Part shown: positions 44,503 through 53,725 of the stretch, in pieces
Position numbering within the stretch: the stretch's first letter is position 1
Layout of the letters: each line of letters opens with the position of its first letter
Source: Salinicola acroporae
GTDB taxonomy: Bacteria; Pseudomonadota; Gammaproteobacteria; Pseudomonadales; Halomonadaceae
DNA length: 64,000 nt
NCBI RefSeq assembly: GCF_003206615.1
Contig: NZ_PZJW01000012.1
Span: 186,001-250,000, forward strand
Direction: 5' to 3'
Position numbers and translations under genes: made by a program
The notes under the pieces: model-generated
What the model saw: only the letters and a program-made list of their open reading frames with translations
What the model was told of the DNA's origin: nothing
Databases searched by the model: none

Positions 44503-45180
44503 CTAGCGCATGATCTCCACGTTATGCCGCGTGGCGGCCATCAACTCGCCGAAAGCGGCCACCGCCGCTTCGACATCGCGCCGGCGCATCGCCGCCAACA
44601 GCGTCAGGTGGTGCGGAAAACTGGCATCGAAGACCTGGTTTCTGTCCTGGGGCGTCTGCCACGAGACGTAGAGTTCGGAGTGAATCGAGCGTATCAGCTC
44701 GACCAGTACCTGATTGTGACTGGCGCGATAGATGGCAAGGTGGAACGCCGAGTCCGCCTCGTGGACCCGCAGGAAATCGTCGGCGGCGCGAGCGACCTGG
44801 TAGTCCGACAGAAACTGCTCCATCTCGTCGAGCTGAGCCTCGCTGGCATGCCGGGTGGCCAGCGCGATGGCCTTCTCCTCCAGCACCAGGCGCACATCCA
44901 GCATCTCCAGCAGGTGGCGCCGCGCATCCGTCACGTGCAGTCGCGAGAACAGGCGGAAGGTCTGCTGGTCGCTGACGTAGATCCCCTTGCCGTTGACGAC
45001 CTGGATCACGCCCTCGGCCTCGAGCCGCTTCAGCCCCTCCCGCAGCGTGGAGCGCCCCACCCGCAGGCGCTGCATCCATTCGGCCACCGATGGCAGTCGA
45101 TCCCCGGCCGACAGCCGTTGTTCGGCGATATAGCTGCCGATCTCGCCGGCCACCGTGTCAGATAAGTAGAGTCTTTTCAT
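44503..45180 (-). CDS. GntR-family (FadR/FCD) transcriptional regulator
   Basis: A 225-residue regulator (a second ATG three bases earlier gives 226). The N-terminal winged helix-turn-helix includes 'AGDRLPSVAEWMQRLRVGRS' and 'TLREGLKRLEAEGVIQVVNG' (about 25-65). The C-terminal all-helical FCD domain has metal-binding-type residues in 'VHEADSAFHLAIYRASHN' and the late 'HHLTLLAAMRRRDVEAAVAA'. It is divergent from the PLP enzyme and NhaC antiporter genes, which it probably controls. The effector is unknown. Confidence 0.9.
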   Translation of the reverse strand: MKRLYLSDTVAGEIGSYIAEQRLSAGDRLPSVAEWMQRLRVGRSTLREGLKRLEAEGVIQVVNGKGIYVSDQQTFRLFSRLHVTDARRHLLEMLDVRLVLEEKAIALATRHASEAQLDEMEQFLSDYQVARAADDFLRVHEADSAFHLAIYRASHNQVLVELIRSIHSELYVSWQTPQDRNQVFDASFPHHLTLLAAMRRRDVEAAVAAFGELMAATRHNVEIMR

Positions 45181-45247
45181 CACTGTCCCGCTGATGCCGC
45201 TGGGCGGCCGTAGGCAAAAACGGTAACCACAAACCCGCTTAGGTTCA

Positions 45248-45275
45248 ATTGAAGCGCCAGTCGCCCTGTGATAAT
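45248..45275 (+). promoter_or_regulatory. Possible promoter for the PLP lyase/NhaC operon
   Basis: ATTGAA (45248-45253) and GATAAT (45270-45275), preceded by TGT, are spaced 16 bases. They lie 60 bases before the coding start. The GntR regulator encoded on the other side may bind here; the nearby CCTATCAGACAGG is only partly symmetrical. Confidence 0.35.
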
Positions 45276-45335
45276 CCTACCTATCAGACAGGCTGACACC
45301 ATGACACTTCCCGCTCACCCACCCTGGCGATTTTG

Positions 45336-46499
45336 ATGGCACTCGACGACAACACCTCCGACGCCGCTCGGGATTCCGAGATCTGTACCCACGCCTTCGA
45401 GGAACACCAGCGCTACGAGGGGGCGATCGCGCCCCCCATCTATCAGACCAGCCTGTTCACGTTCCCGACACTGGAGCGCTTCACCGAGGTGATGCGCGAC
45501 GAGCGCAGTCATTTCGTCTACAGCCGCGGGCTCAACCCCACTGTCAAGCTGCTCGAGGACAAGCTCGCCGCGTTGGAGCGGGGGGAGATGGCCAAGGCCT
45601 TCGCCTCGGGCATGGGCGCGATCAGCGCGACGATGATGACGCTACTCGACCAGGGCGACCATGTGCTGCTGGTCAACCAGGCCTACGGCCCGACGCGCCA
45701 GTTGCTGGAGCAGATGGCACGATTCGGCGTGAGCTTCAGCGAGACCGGCGGGAGTCGCGGCGAGGTCGAGGCGGCTCTGCGGGACGATACCCGGTTGATC
45801 TACATCGAGAGCCCCTCATCGATGCGCATGGCGCTGGCCGATCTCGACGGTATCGCCGAACTGGCCCGAAGCCGGGGCGTGCTCACCGCCATCGACAACA
45901 CCTGGGCGACCCCGCTATACCAGAAGCCGCTGACTCACGGCATCGACCTGACCCTGCATACGCTCTCCAAGTACATCGGCGGCCACAGCGACCTGGTCGG
46001 CGGAGTCGTCGTCGGCCGGCGGGAGCTGGTGGCGTCGATCTTCGAGCACGGCCACCAGTTGCTGGGAGCGGCGCTCTCGCCCCACAGCGCCTTCCTGGCC
46101 CTGCGCGGCCTGCGCACGCTGCCGATAAGGATGCGCCAGCACCAGGCCAACGTGCTGGAAGTCATCCGCTACCTGGCGACCAAACCCTCGGTGGCGGGAC
46201 TCCACCACCCGTGCCTCGCCACCGGCGAGCAGGCGGCGTGGGCCGAGAGACAGCTGAGCGGCCACGCCGGACTGCTCAGTTTCGAGATCGTCGATCCGTC
46301 CTATGTCCGCATCGCCGGTTTCATCGACACCCTGCGCGTCTTCCGCATCGGGGTGAGCTGGGGCGGCTACGAGTCGCTGGCCATCTCCCAGCGCCAGCCC
46401 GACGACACCGGCCCCGCCCTGATCCGCCTGGCGATCGGCCTGGAGGACGTGCAATCCCTGCTCGACGATCTGGAGCGCGCCTTCCGCACGCTGCAATAA
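45336..46499 (+). CDS. metC: PLP-dependent trans-sulfuration enzyme (cystathionine beta-lyase type)
   Basis: A 387-residue fold-type I PLP enzyme of the Cys/Met metabolism family. ATG 45336 is used (a TTG just before is possible); no clear ribosome site is seen. Motifs are 'PPIYQTSLFTFPT', 'YSRGLNPTVKLLEDKLAALE' (phosphate-binding Tyr/Arg), 'AFASGMGAISATMMTLL', 'AIDNTWATPLYQKPL' (Asp) and 'LHTLSKYIGGHSDLVGG' with the Schiff-base Lys. It most resembles MetC-type beta-lyases, which split cystathionine or cystine, but methionine gamma-lyase or related activity cannot be excluded. Co-transcription with an NhaC transporter suggests catabolic use. Confidence 0.82.
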   Translation: MALDDNTSDAARDSEICTHAFEEHQRYEGAIAPPIYQTSLFTFPTLERFTEVMRDERSHFVYSRGLNPTVKLLEDKLAALERGEMAKAFASGMGAISATMMTLLDQGDHVLLVNQAYGPTRQLLEQMARFGVSFSETGGSRGEVEAALRDDTRLIYIESPSSMRMALADLDGIAELARSRGVLTAIDNTWATPLYQKPLTHGIDLTLHTLSKYIGGHSDLVGGVVVGRRELVASIFEHGHQLLGAALSPHSAFLALRGLRTLPIRMRQHQANVLEVIRYLATKPSVAGLHHPCLATGEQAAWAERQLSGHAGLLSFEIVDPSYVRIAGFIDTLRVFRIGVSWGGYESLAISQRQPDDTGPALIRLAIGLEDVQSLLDDLERAFRTLQ

Positions 46500-46527
46500 T
46501 CCCGCCACGTCAACCGGAGACGCCACG

Positions 46528-48006
46528 ATGGCCACCACCCGACAACAACAACCCGGGTTTCTCGCCTCGCTCGGACTACTGCTCGTCATTGCCGCCACCA
46601 TCATCTACGGCATCGTCATCGCAGCGTACGAAACGGAGATGGTCCTGATCACCGTCGGCGTCCTGGCGACGCTGTTCGCCGTCGCTCACGGCCGCCGCTG
46701 GGACGACATCATGACCATCCTCGCGGACAAGATCCGCACCGCGACCATCGCCATCCTGGTGCTCTACAGCATCGGGCTGATCATCGGGACCTGGCTGGTG
46801 GCCGGCGCCATCCCCTACTTCATCTACTACGGGCTGGAGCTGATCGACCCCGGCTATCTCTACGTCATGGCGTTCGTCGCCACCGCCATCGTCTCGACCT
46901 GCACCGGGACCTCATGGGGATCGGCAGGCACCATCGGCGTGGCGATCATGGGGATCGCCGGAGCCATGGAGATCAACCTGGCGATCACCGCCGGCGCCGT
47001 CATCTCGGGGGCCTATTTCGGCGACAAGCTGTCACCGCTCTCCGATACCACGATCATGGCGTCGATGGTGGTCAAGGTGGACCTCTACCGCCATATTCGC
47101 TACCTGATGTTCACCTCGGTGCCATCCTGCCTGGTCGCGGCACTCGCCTACTGGGTGCTGGGCACCAGCCTCCATGGCGATGCCCAGTCGCCGGCGATCG
47201 CCGCCACCACCACCCAGATCGAAGCGCTGTTCACCCTCAATCCGATCCTGCTGCTCCCGGCGGTCATCATCCTGACCGGATCGATACTGAAGAAGCCGAC
47301 GCTGGTGGTACTGTTCGCCTCGACGCTGTGCGCCATGCTGCTGGCGCTGTGGGTACAGGGTCTGCCGCTGTCGGTGGTGGTCCAGGCCGCCGTCTCCGGC
47401 TTCAGCGTCGACATGCTGCCCTCCGCCCAGGCGGGAGAGATCAACGACACGCTGCGGACGCTGCTGGAACGGGGCGGCCTCTACAGCATGCACGGCACCG
47501 TGCTGTTCGTGTTCTGCGCGTTCTTCTTCGCCTCGGCGCTGGAGGCCTCGGGAGCGCTCCATGTGGTTCTCCACCGGACGCTGGAGCACGTGCGTTCCGC
47601 CAGCGGCACCATCCTCGCCTCACTGCTCGCCGGCCTCTGCATCATCTTCGCCACCGGCAACAGCTACGTGACCTTCTTCCTGACCCGCGAGATCTTCGCC
47701 GACCAGTACGCCAGCAAAGGGCTTCATCCGCTCAATCTCTCGCGCAGCCTGGAAGACGGCGGCATGATCCCCGAGCCGCTGGCGCCATGGACGGTCTCGG
47801 CGGTCTACATGGCGGCGACGCTCGGCGTATCCACGCTCGACTACGCCCCCTGGGCGCTGTTCAACTATCTCGGGATCGTGTTCTCGGCGCTGCTGGCGAT
47901 CGCCGCGCCCTGGACGGGTAGCTTCGGCGTACGCCGACTGGCGCAGAAGGGAAATCCGCCTCGCTCGCGATTCGCCGGAGCCTCCGCGGCCAGCGATCCC
48001 CGCTGA
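46528..48006 (+). CDS. nhaC: Na+/H+ antiporter, NhaC family
   Basis: A 492-residue, about twelve-helix inner-membrane antiporter. 'TAIVSTCTGTSWGSAGTIGVA' and 'AGAVISGAYFGDKLSPLSDTTIMAS' (about 130-185) are the conserved NhaC/ArcD-superfamily half-site motifs, and the mirrored 'CIIFATGNSYVTFFLTREIF' occurs in the second half. It lies 28 bases after the PLP lyase. NhaC-type proteins exchange sodium for protons, and some exchange amino or organic acids; the operon partner makes an amino-acid-linked role conceivable. Confidence 0.87.
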   Translation: MATTRQQQPGFLASLGLLLVIAATIIYGIVIAAYETEMVLITVGVLATLFAVAHGRRWDDIMTILADKIRTATIAILVLYSIGLIIGTWLVAGAIPYFIYYGLELIDPGYLYVMAFVATAIVSTCTGTSWGSAGTIGVAIMGIAGAMEINLAITAGAVISGAYFGDKLSPLSDTTIMASMVVKVDLYRHIRYLMFTSVPSCLVAALAYWVLGTSLHGDAQSPAIAATTTQIEALFTLNPILLLPAVIILTGSILKKPTLVVLFASTLCAMLLALWVQGLPLSVVVQAAVSGFSVDMLPSAQAGEINDTLRTLLERGGLYSMHGTVLFVFCAFFFASALEASGALHVVLHRTLEHVRSASGTILASLLAGLCIIFATGNSYVTFFLTREIFADQYASKGLHPLNLSRSLEDGGMIPEPLAPWTVSAVYMAATLGVSTLDYAPWALFNYLGIVFSALLAIAAPWTGSFGVRRLAQKGNPPRSRFAGASAASDPR

Positions 48007-48051
48007 GTCTCCCCGCCACCCATCGCCGAGATGGCGATGGGTGTCCCGCGA

Positions 48052-48426
48052 TCATGCCCAGGCATTGACGTTGTCGGCATCCTCGAAATCCGGCCGCTGC
48101 GGGTGGACGACACAGAACCGGTGGCCGGTCGGCGCCTCCATGATGGTCCAGCGCTCCAGCCGCTCGACCACCTGCGCACCCAACCCCTCCAGCCGGGCCA
48201 CCTCCGCCTCGATATCGTCGGTCTCGATATCCAGATGAACCCGACTGGGGTGATCCACCTGCTGTATCAGCACATCGAGCTGATCCGGAGGCGTGGCCAG
48301 CTTGCCGTATTTCTCGTCGGTCTCGTGACAGGGCCAGCCCAGTGCCCGGGCCCAGAACTCGATGGCGGAAGACTTCTCACCGCCCTGGCTGTCGATGACG
48401 AGTCCCGCCAGACGACTCTTGTGCAT
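48052..48426 (-). CDS. VOC-superfamily (glyoxalase/bleomycin-resistance-like) protein
   Basis: A 124-residue single vicinal-oxygen-chelate protein. ATG 48426 has AGGAG 7 bases upstream; an earlier ATG at 48447 has none. The two beta-alpha-beta-beta-beta units are seen as 'GLVIDSQGGEKSSAIEFWARALG' and 'DIETDDIEAEVARLEGLGAQVV', with the closing 'MEAPTGHRFCVVHPQRPDF'. It resembles the actinobacterial-type glyoxalase-like group (Glyoxalase_6). The substrate is unknown. It is convergent with nhaC. Confidence 0.82.
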   Translation of the reverse strand: MHKSRLAGLVIDSQGGEKSSAIEFWARALGWPCHETDEKYGKLATPPDQLDVLIQQVDHPSRVHLDIETDDIEAEVARLEGLGAQVVERLERWTIMEAPTGHRFCVVHPQRPDFEDADNVNAWA

Positions 48427-48802
48427 TGTCGTTCTCCTCTCCGTCATGCAGATTCAAAAGGCGTATCACTCCCCAGCATAGCCAGCGTCGGGCACGACGA
48501 CCTCCCCCGATCGACGCTCACCGCCCCAGTCAGTCCTCACTTCGCCGCGAGCCCTTTTCGCCCCGGCCCCGCCCCGAGTTCGAATCCATTCATGCCAGTC
48601 ATCGCAACGGGATGGCGGAGGCGGCGCACATGCGTTAAGCTGCGGGCCCATTGCCGTTATCTGTCTGACCGTCGTCACGCGAAGCTGAAAGAGTCGACGA
48701 CCCTCCATTTTGCCGCCTCCAGGCGCATCAGCCAGCACTGGCATTCCCCGGTAGAGCGTAGCCGCTTCGCTTCGCCATTCGCCGCGACCTAGAGAATACC
48801 GA
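48427..48802. other. Non-coding gap upstream of rhlE
   Basis: 376 bases without a supported gene. It carries the leaders of the VOC gene and rhlE. Long 5' leaders of RNA-helicase genes are often regulatory, but I see no strong hairpin or clear promoter here. Open frames in the region lack family similarity or ribosome sites. Confidence 0.4.
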
Positions 48803-50281
48803 ATGAGTTTTGCCTCACTGGGCCTTAGCGCCCCGTTGCTGAAAGCCGTTGCCGAGCAAGGCTATGACACCCCCTCCCCGATCCAGTCACAGGCGATTCC
48901 CGCCGTTCTCGAGGGAAGAGACGTCATGGCCGCCGCGCAGACCGGCACCGGCAAGACGGCGGGTTTCACCCTGCCGATCCTTCACCGCCTGTCCCAAGGC
49001 GATCGCCCCCGCGCCGGTTCACAGATTCCGGTGCGCGCGCTGATCCTGACCCCGACCCGCGAGCTTGCCGCTCAGGTCGGCGAGAGCGTGGCGACCTACG
49101 GCAAGCACCTGCCGTTGAAAAGCGCCGTGGTCTTCGGCGGCGTCAAGATCAATCCGCAGATCGCCACGCTGCGCCAGGGCGTCGACATTCTCGTCGCCAC
49201 CCCTGGTCGCCTGCTCGATCTCTACCAGCAGAAAGTGGTTCGCTTCGACAAGCTCGAAGTGCTGGTACTGGATGAAGCCGACCGCATGCTCGACATGGGC
49301 TTCATCCATGACATCCGCAAGATTCTGGCCGTGCTGCCCAAGCAGCGCCAGAACCTGCTGTTCTCGGCGACCTTCTCCAACGACATCCGCAATCTCGCCA
49401 AGGGCCTGGTCAACGATCCGGTCGAGATCTCGGTGACCCCGCGCAACGCCGCCGCGGCGACGGTGAAGCAGTGGGTCCATCCGGTGGACAAGAGCCGCAA
49501 GCCGGCGCTGCTGTCGCACCTGATCCAGACTCACCAGTGGCAACAGGTGCTGGTCTTCACCCGCACCAAGCACGGCGCCAACCGCCTGACCAAGTATCTC
49601 GAGGGTCAGGGCATCGAGGCCGCGGCGATTCATGGCAACAAGAGCCAGAATGCCCGCACCAAGGCGCTGGCCGACTTCAAGAGCGGTGGCGTCCGCGCCC
49701 TGATCGCGACCGATATCGCCGCACGCGGGCTGGATATCGATCAGTTGCCGCAGGTGGTGAACTTCGAGCTGCCCAACGTGGCGGAGGACTACGTCCACCG
49801 CATCGGCCGTACCGGCCGTGCCGGCGCCAGCGGCCAGGCCGTCTCGCTGGTGAGCCTGGACGAGAAGAAGGAACTGGCCGGTATCGAACGCCTGATCAGC
49901 CAGCGTCTGACCAGCGAAGCGGTGGCGGGCTTCGAACCCACGCCCGGCGGTGGCCCCAAGGTCGACGAGAACGAAGGACGCCAGCCCCGCGGCGGCCAAC
50001 GGCGTGGCGATGGCGGCCAGCGTCGCGGCAATGGCGGTGGTGGCCGCGGCAACAGTGCCGGCGGGCGCGGTAACGGCGGCGGCCGCGGTGGCGATTCACG
50101 CCGAAGCGAAGGCCGTGGCGCTTCCTCGGGCCAGGGCGGCTCTCAAGACGACAACCGTGGCAACCGCATCGACAGCGGCAACCGTGGCAACCGCAGCGGC
50201 GATGCCCCGGCCCAGCGCCGCCAGCGTTCGCGCGGTGGCCAGCGCCGCAGCGGCGGCGGCACGCCCAACGGTAACGTCTGA
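48803..50281 (+). CDS. rhlE: ATP-dependent RNA helicase RhlE
   Basis: A 492-residue DEAD-box helicase that remodels RNA in ribosome assembly and decay. The Q motif is '[13 protein letters not shown]', Walker A 'AAQTGTGKT', then 'PTRELAAQ', 'ATPGRLLD', '[13 protein letters not shown]', 'LLFSATFS', '[20 protein letters not shown]' and '[15 protein letters not shown]'. Residues 390-492 form a long low-complexity Arg/Gly/Asn tail that likely binds RNA, typical of RhlE in halophilic and pseudomonad gammaproteobacteria. It is monocistronic, ending in a perfect hairpin. Confidence 0.94.
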   Translation: MSFASLGLSAPLLKAVAEQGYDTPSPIQSQAIPAVLEGRDVMAAAQTGTGKTAGFTLPILHRLSQGDRPRAGSQIPVRALILTPTRELAAQVGESVATYGKHLPLKSAVVFGGVKINPQIATLRQGVDILVATPGRLLDLYQQKVVRFDKLEVLVLDEADRMLDMGFIHDIRKILAVLPKQRQNLLFSATFSNDIRNLAKGLVNDPVEISVTPRNAAAATVKQWVHPVDKSRKPALLSHLIQTHQWQQVLVFTRTKHGANRLTKYLEGQGIEAAAIHGNKSQNARTKALADFKSGGVRALIATDIAARGLDIDQLPQVVNFELPNVAEDYVHRIGRTGRAGASGQAVSLVSLDEKKELAGIERLISQRLTSEAVAGFEPTPGGGPKVDENEGRQPRGGQRRGDGGQRRGNGGGGRGNSAGGRGNGGGRGGDSRRSEGRGASSGQGGSQDDNRGNRIDSGNRGNRSGDAPAQRRQRSRGGQRRSGGGTPNGNV

Positions 50282-50305
50282 CACCCGCCTCTCGGCCAGC
50301 CCCAA

Positions 50306-50342
50306 ACGACAACGCCACCGTCATTGACGGTGGCGTTGTCGT
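50306..50342. terminator. Bidirectional hairpin terminator after rhlE
   Basis: Eighteen bases (50306-50323) are exactly complementary to 50325-50342, so the physical hairpin has about 16 bp and a 5-base loop. It lies between the convergent rhlE and TPM-domain genes. No long T-run follows. Confidence 0.8.
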
Positions 50343-50381
50343 ATCCGGACGTCGGATCCTCGCCGAGGCGAGGCCCGGCGC

Positions 50382-51017
50382 TCAGTCGAGCACGATGAGC
50401 CGGTTGGGCAGTTCATTGCGCTCGTGGGTCGCCGGCACATGGGTCTCGAGCAGTTCGCCACAGCTATCGATGCAGTCGAGAAAGCCCTGCAGTGTCTCGC
50501 CGGCTTTGACGCGAGCGGTGAACGCCTCGACGATCGCCTGCCAGGTATCGTCGCTCAAGCGTGCCGAGATGCCCCGATCGACGAGGATTTCGACGTAGCG
50601 CTCTGCCTCGGAGACGAAGATCAGCATGCCGGTGCCTGCCTCGGTGTGATGCAGGTTCTGCTCCAGGAACTGGCGCCTGGCCAGGTTGGAGGCGCGCCAG
50701 AAACGCACATGCCGCGGAATCAGTCGCGTCAGCACCGATGGCAGCCGGAACACCACCGCCAGAACGATGAAGACCAGCCACTGCGCCAGCAGCAGATACC
50801 AGGCGCTGGCCCCGCCCAGCCAGCCCAGCCAACTGGCGATGACGCTCAGCGCGCCTGGGACGATGAGCGCCGTCAGTCCGGCCCACAGCAGCGGAATATA
50901 GGTGTAATCGTCCGCCTGGCGCGCCAGGACGGTGACGACCTCGGCATCGGTGTCGCGCTCGATCCGCGTGATCGCATCGCCGACTTGCCGTTGTTCGCTT
51001 TCACTCAATAAAGCCAT
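50382..51017 (-). CDS. TPM-domain membrane protein
   Basis: A 211-residue protein. Residues 1-40 begin like a TPM (TLP18.3/Psb32/MOLO-1) domain ('VGDAITRIERDTDAEVVTVLA'), two transmembrane helices follow ('LLWAGLTALIVPGALSVIASW' region and 'WYLLLAQWLVFIVLAVVF', about 43-90), and the rest completes the domain with 'TGMLIFVSEAERYVEILVDRGI'. The in-frame region upstream of ATG 51017 is Ala-rich shadow of the Gly-rich neighbour. Its neighbours are a second TPM protein and LemA, a frequent trio that may support envelope integrity. Function uncertain. Confidence 0.85.
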   Translation of the reverse strand: MALLSESEQRQVGDAITRIERDTDAEVVTVLARQADDYTYIPLLWAGLTALIVPGALSVIASWLGWLGGASAWYLLLAQWLVFIVLAVVFRLPSVLTRLIPRHVRFWRASNLARRQFLEQNLHHTEAGTGMLIFVSEAERYVEILVDRGISARLSDDTWQAIVEAFTARVKAGETLQGFLDCIDSCGELLETHVPATHERNELPNRLIVLD

Positions 51018-51036
51018 GCTGTCGTTATCCTGTCGT

Positions 51037-51846
51037 CTACCAGCCACCGGACGCGCCACCGCCGCCGAAACCACCACCGCCGCCGCCAAAGCCGCCGCCA
51101 CCGAAACCACCGCCGCCGAAGCCGCCGGAACCACCGAGAGCGCCGCCCAGCAGCACGCCGCCCATGGCGCCCCCGCGCCGACGCCGTCTGCCGCCGCGTC
51201 CACCGCCGCCGCCACCGCCACCGCCACGTACGATCAGCATGACGATCATGAACAGCGCGAAGAACCAGATCCCGGCCCCCCCCAGGTGTCGGGATTCCTG
51301 CTGGGCGGGCTGGGGCGGCGGAGCCGTCTCGGCCTGGGCGTCGCCGCCGAGCGCTGCGATCATCGCCTGAACACCACCCGTGATCCCACCGGCGTAATCC
51401 CCCTTGCGAAATGCCGGAGTGATGGTCTGGTTGATGATCGCGGAAGACCGGGCGTCGGTCAGCCGGCCCTCGAGGCCGTAACCCACTTCGATTCGAACGG
51501 CGCGCTCGTCCACGGCGACGATCAGCAGCGCGCCGTTATCCTCCCCCTCCTGGCCGATACCCCAGTGGCGGCCGAGCTGATAGCCGTAGTCCTCGATGGC
51601 CTCTCCCTGGAGGTTCGGCAGCGTCACCACGACGAGCTGCTCGCCGGTCGCCTCCTCGTGGGCCGCGAGCATGTCGGTCAGCCGATCGCGGGTCGAGGCA
51701 TCCAGCAGGTCGGCGTTGTCGACGACGCGCCCGGTCAATTCGGGAAAGTCCGGGGCCGCCTGGGCGAGCAACGCGAATGCCAGTAGCCAGAGGCCCAGCG
51801 TCAGCGAGATAGCGCGCGTGTACGTTCGTCGCGTCGGACAGCGCAT
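51037..51846 (-). CDS. TPM-domain protein with Gly-rich tail (YgcG family)
   Basis: A 269-residue protein. Residues 1-30 are a signal peptide ending 'LLAQAA'. The TPM domain spans about 33-180 ('GRVVDNADLLDASTRDRL', 'LVVVTLPNLQGEAIEDYG', 'GKEGEDNG'-like 'GQEGEDNGALLIVAVDER', 'VEVGYGLEG'-like 'IEVGYGLEGRLTD'). A transmembrane helix at about 195-210 ('IWFFALFMIVMLIV') anchors it, leaving a Gly/Arg- then Gly/Phe-rich tail. The start overlaps the lemA stop by one base. TPM proteins of this type act in the envelope; no enzymatic activity is certain. Confidence 0.87.
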   Translation of the reverse strand: MRCPTRRTYTRAISLTLGLWLLAFALLAQAAPDFPELTGRVVDNADLLDASTRDRLTDMLAAHEEATGEQLVVVTLPNLQGEAIEDYGYQLGRHWGIGQEGEDNGALLIVAVDERAVRIEVGYGLEGRLTDARSSAIINQTITPAFRKGDYAGGITGGVQAMIAALGGDAQAETAPPPQPAQQESRHLGGAGIWFFALFMIVMLIVRGGGGGGGGGRGGRRRRRGGAMGGVLLGGALGGSGGFGGGGFGGGGFGGGGGGFGGGGASGGW

Positions 51847-52469
51847 CAGAACTCCACCTTGGGCGCCTGGTCGGCGTTCTCCGCGGTGGCCTCGAAGTTC
51901 TCGCGAATCGGCATATCGCTGTAGAGCACGCTATGCCAGATCTTGCCCGGGAAGGTCCGGATTTCGGTGTTGTACGCCTCGACCGCCTGGATGAAATCGC
52001 GACGTGCCACCGCGATCCGGTTTTCGGTGCCTTCCAGCTGCGACTGCAGCGCCAGGAAGTTCTGATTCGACTTCAGATCGGGATAGCGCTCGGAAACCGC
52101 CATCAGCCGGCTCAGAGCGCCGGTCAACTGGCTCTGGGCCTGCTGGAATTGCTGCAGTTGCTGGGGATCGTTCAGCGTATCGGCGTCGACCTGGATCGAG
52201 GTCGCCTTGGCACGCGCCTCGGTCACCGCCGTCAGCGTCTCCCGCTCCTGGCTGGCGAAGCCCTTGACCGTCTCCACCAGGTTGGGCACCAGGTCTGCAC
52301 GGCGCTGATACTGGTTCTCGACCTGGGACCAGGCCGACTTCACCTTCTCGTCCAGGGTCGGAATGTTGTTGATACCGCAGCCGGAGAGCGACAGCATCAA
52401 TACCAGCAGCAATAGCCACCGCCACGGTTGACGGGCGGCGATGGGCAAGGCGGTCACGGGTGTCTGCAT
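51846..52469 (-). CDS. lemA: LemA-family lipoprotein
   Basis: A 207-residue protein. ATG 52469 gives a signal sequence with lipobox 'LSGC' (about residue 31), so it should be lipid-anchored. The mature part is a long helical LemA domain: 'NNIPTLDEKVKSAWSQVENQ', 'YQRRADLVPNLVETVKGFASQE' and 'RYPDLKSNQNFLALQSQLEG' are near-universal in the family. It is the first gene of the LemA/TPM/TPM operon. The biological role of LemA is not settled. Confidence 0.93.
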   Translation of the reverse strand: MQTPVTALPIAARQPWRWLLLLVLMLSLSGCGINNIPTLDEKVKSAWSQVENQYQRRADLVPNLVETVKGFASQERETLTAVTEARAKATSIQVDADTLNDPQQLQQFQQAQSQLTGALSRLMAVSERYPDLKSNQNFLALQSQLEGTENRIAVARRDFIQAVEAYNTEIRTFPGKIWHSVLYSDMPIRENFEATAENADQAPKVEF

Positions 52470-52594
52470 GAAGGGTTCCCGGTTGAAGGAGATTGGAAAT
52501 CGGAGCCTCGAGGGTTCCCGAGTGCGCGGGCCCTGGCGGCGATGACGCCAAGTTACAGGTTGGCCGGCGCCATGGGAAGGCGGTTCCCCGCCGC

Positions 52595-53062
52595 TCACTC
52601 CGCGGCGTCGGTGGCACGGATCCGGGCGGCAAGCGCTGCCAGCCCGGCATCGTCCGCACGCCGGTAGTCATGGGAGGAGAGATAGCCTTCGTAGACATCG
52701 AAGAACTTGTCGACCCTGGACTCGACCGGCTTGAACGCGGCGTCGTCCCCCGTGCCATGCATGGGGAACAGCTTGGCGTGGAGATGGTCGACGCCGTAGC
52801 CCTCGAAGAACATGCCGCAGCGAGCCACGCCGTCCAGCGCCCGATCCAGCCGCCTGGCCACCTGCTTGGTCGCCACGATCAGCTCACGCAGCACCGCGTC
52901 TTCCTGTTCGAAGGCATAGCTACCGTGATGCGCCTTGGGGATCACCACCGAAAAGCCCTCGGTATTGGGGAAGATGGAGAGAAAAGCCAGGTGCGATTCG
53001 TCTTCCCAGATACGGTGTGCCGGCGCGCGACCGGCGACGATGTCGCAAAAGATGCAACTCAT
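52595..53062 (-). CDS. HIT-family nucleotide hydrolase/transferase
   Basis: A 155-residue histidine-triad protein. 'CIFCDIVAGRAPAHRIWEDE' at the N-terminus, with a zinc-type Cys pair, and 'DHLHAKLFPMHG' (about 97-108) are typical; the triad reads His-x-His-x-Lys, with Lys replacing the third His, so the activity may differ from Hint or Fhit enzymes. It probably acts on AMP-linked substrates. It is monocistronic, 125 bases upstream of lemA on the same strand. Confidence 0.85.
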   Translation of the reverse strand: MSCIFCDIVAGRAPAHRIWEDESHLAFLSIFPNTEGFSVVIPKAHHGSYAFEQEDAVLRELIVATKQVARRLDRALDGVARCGMFFEGYGVDHLHAKLFPMHGTGDDAAFKPVESRVDKFFDVYEGYLSSHDYRRADDAGLAALAARIRATDAAE

Positions 53063-53259
53063 GAAGGCCCCTCTCGTGGCATCGATGGCCGACCTACGGA
53101 TAGCCGGACAATGGCAGGCCCTCTATTAGTCATGACCCATGGGACGACGTCAATGCGGGTCACCGAGCGCGAACGAAGAGGAGAAGCCCGGGCTATCCGA
53201 AAGTCTTAAGCGAGCGTATGTTAGGTCAGGCCCATCCGATGCACCGACACCTGCCCGCC

Positions 53260-53706
53260 ATGAACAAACTCGATAACGCCCTGCTCAATTTGCTGCTCAA
53301 GGATGGCCGCATGTCCTATGCGGACATGGCCCGCGAGCTCGACATTTCACGGGCCCACGCTCGCGACCGGGTGCAGTTACTGGTGGAAAGCGGTGTCATC
53401 GAACAGTTCACCGCCGTGGTCAACCCGTCGAAGCTCGGCAAGATCATCTCGACCTTCGTCGACCTGAAGGTCGCGCCTTACGCCATCGAGGCGATGGCGG
53501 CCGAGCTGGCGGAATGCCACGAGGTCATCAATCTCTACATCATGAGCGATCTTCGCAGTCTCCATATGCACACGCTGACGGACAGCCAGGAGACCTTCGA
53601 CCGTTTCGCCCGCGAACATATCCTGGGCCGCCAGGAGGTCATCTCGGTGAACTGCACCACGCTGATGTCCCGCGTCAAACACGGACGCGGTGGCGCCAAG
53701 ATCTGA
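53260..53706 (+). CDS. Lrp/AsnC-family transcriptional regulator
   Basis: A 148-residue regulator with N-terminal helix-turn-helix 'DNALLNLLLKDGRMSYADMA' and 'RELDISRAHARDRVQLLVESG' (about 4-44), then an AsnC ligand-binding domain with 'FVDLKVAPYAIEAMAAELAE'. I start at ATG 53260; upstream ATGs at 53239 and 53218 are in frame. No clear ribosome site decides. It is convergent with the gamma-glutamyltransferase gene, which lies next to an import operon; it may respond to an amino acid or keto acid and control them. Confidence 0.85.
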   Translation: MNKLDNALLNLLLKDGRMSYADMARELDISRAHARDRVQLLVESGVIEQFTAVVNPSKLGKIISTFVDLKVAPYAIEAMAAELAECHEVINLYIMSDLRSLHMHTLTDSQETFDRFAREHILGRQEVISVNCTTLMSRVKHGRGGAKI

Positions 53707-53725
53707 GTGCCGCACTGGCGCGCCA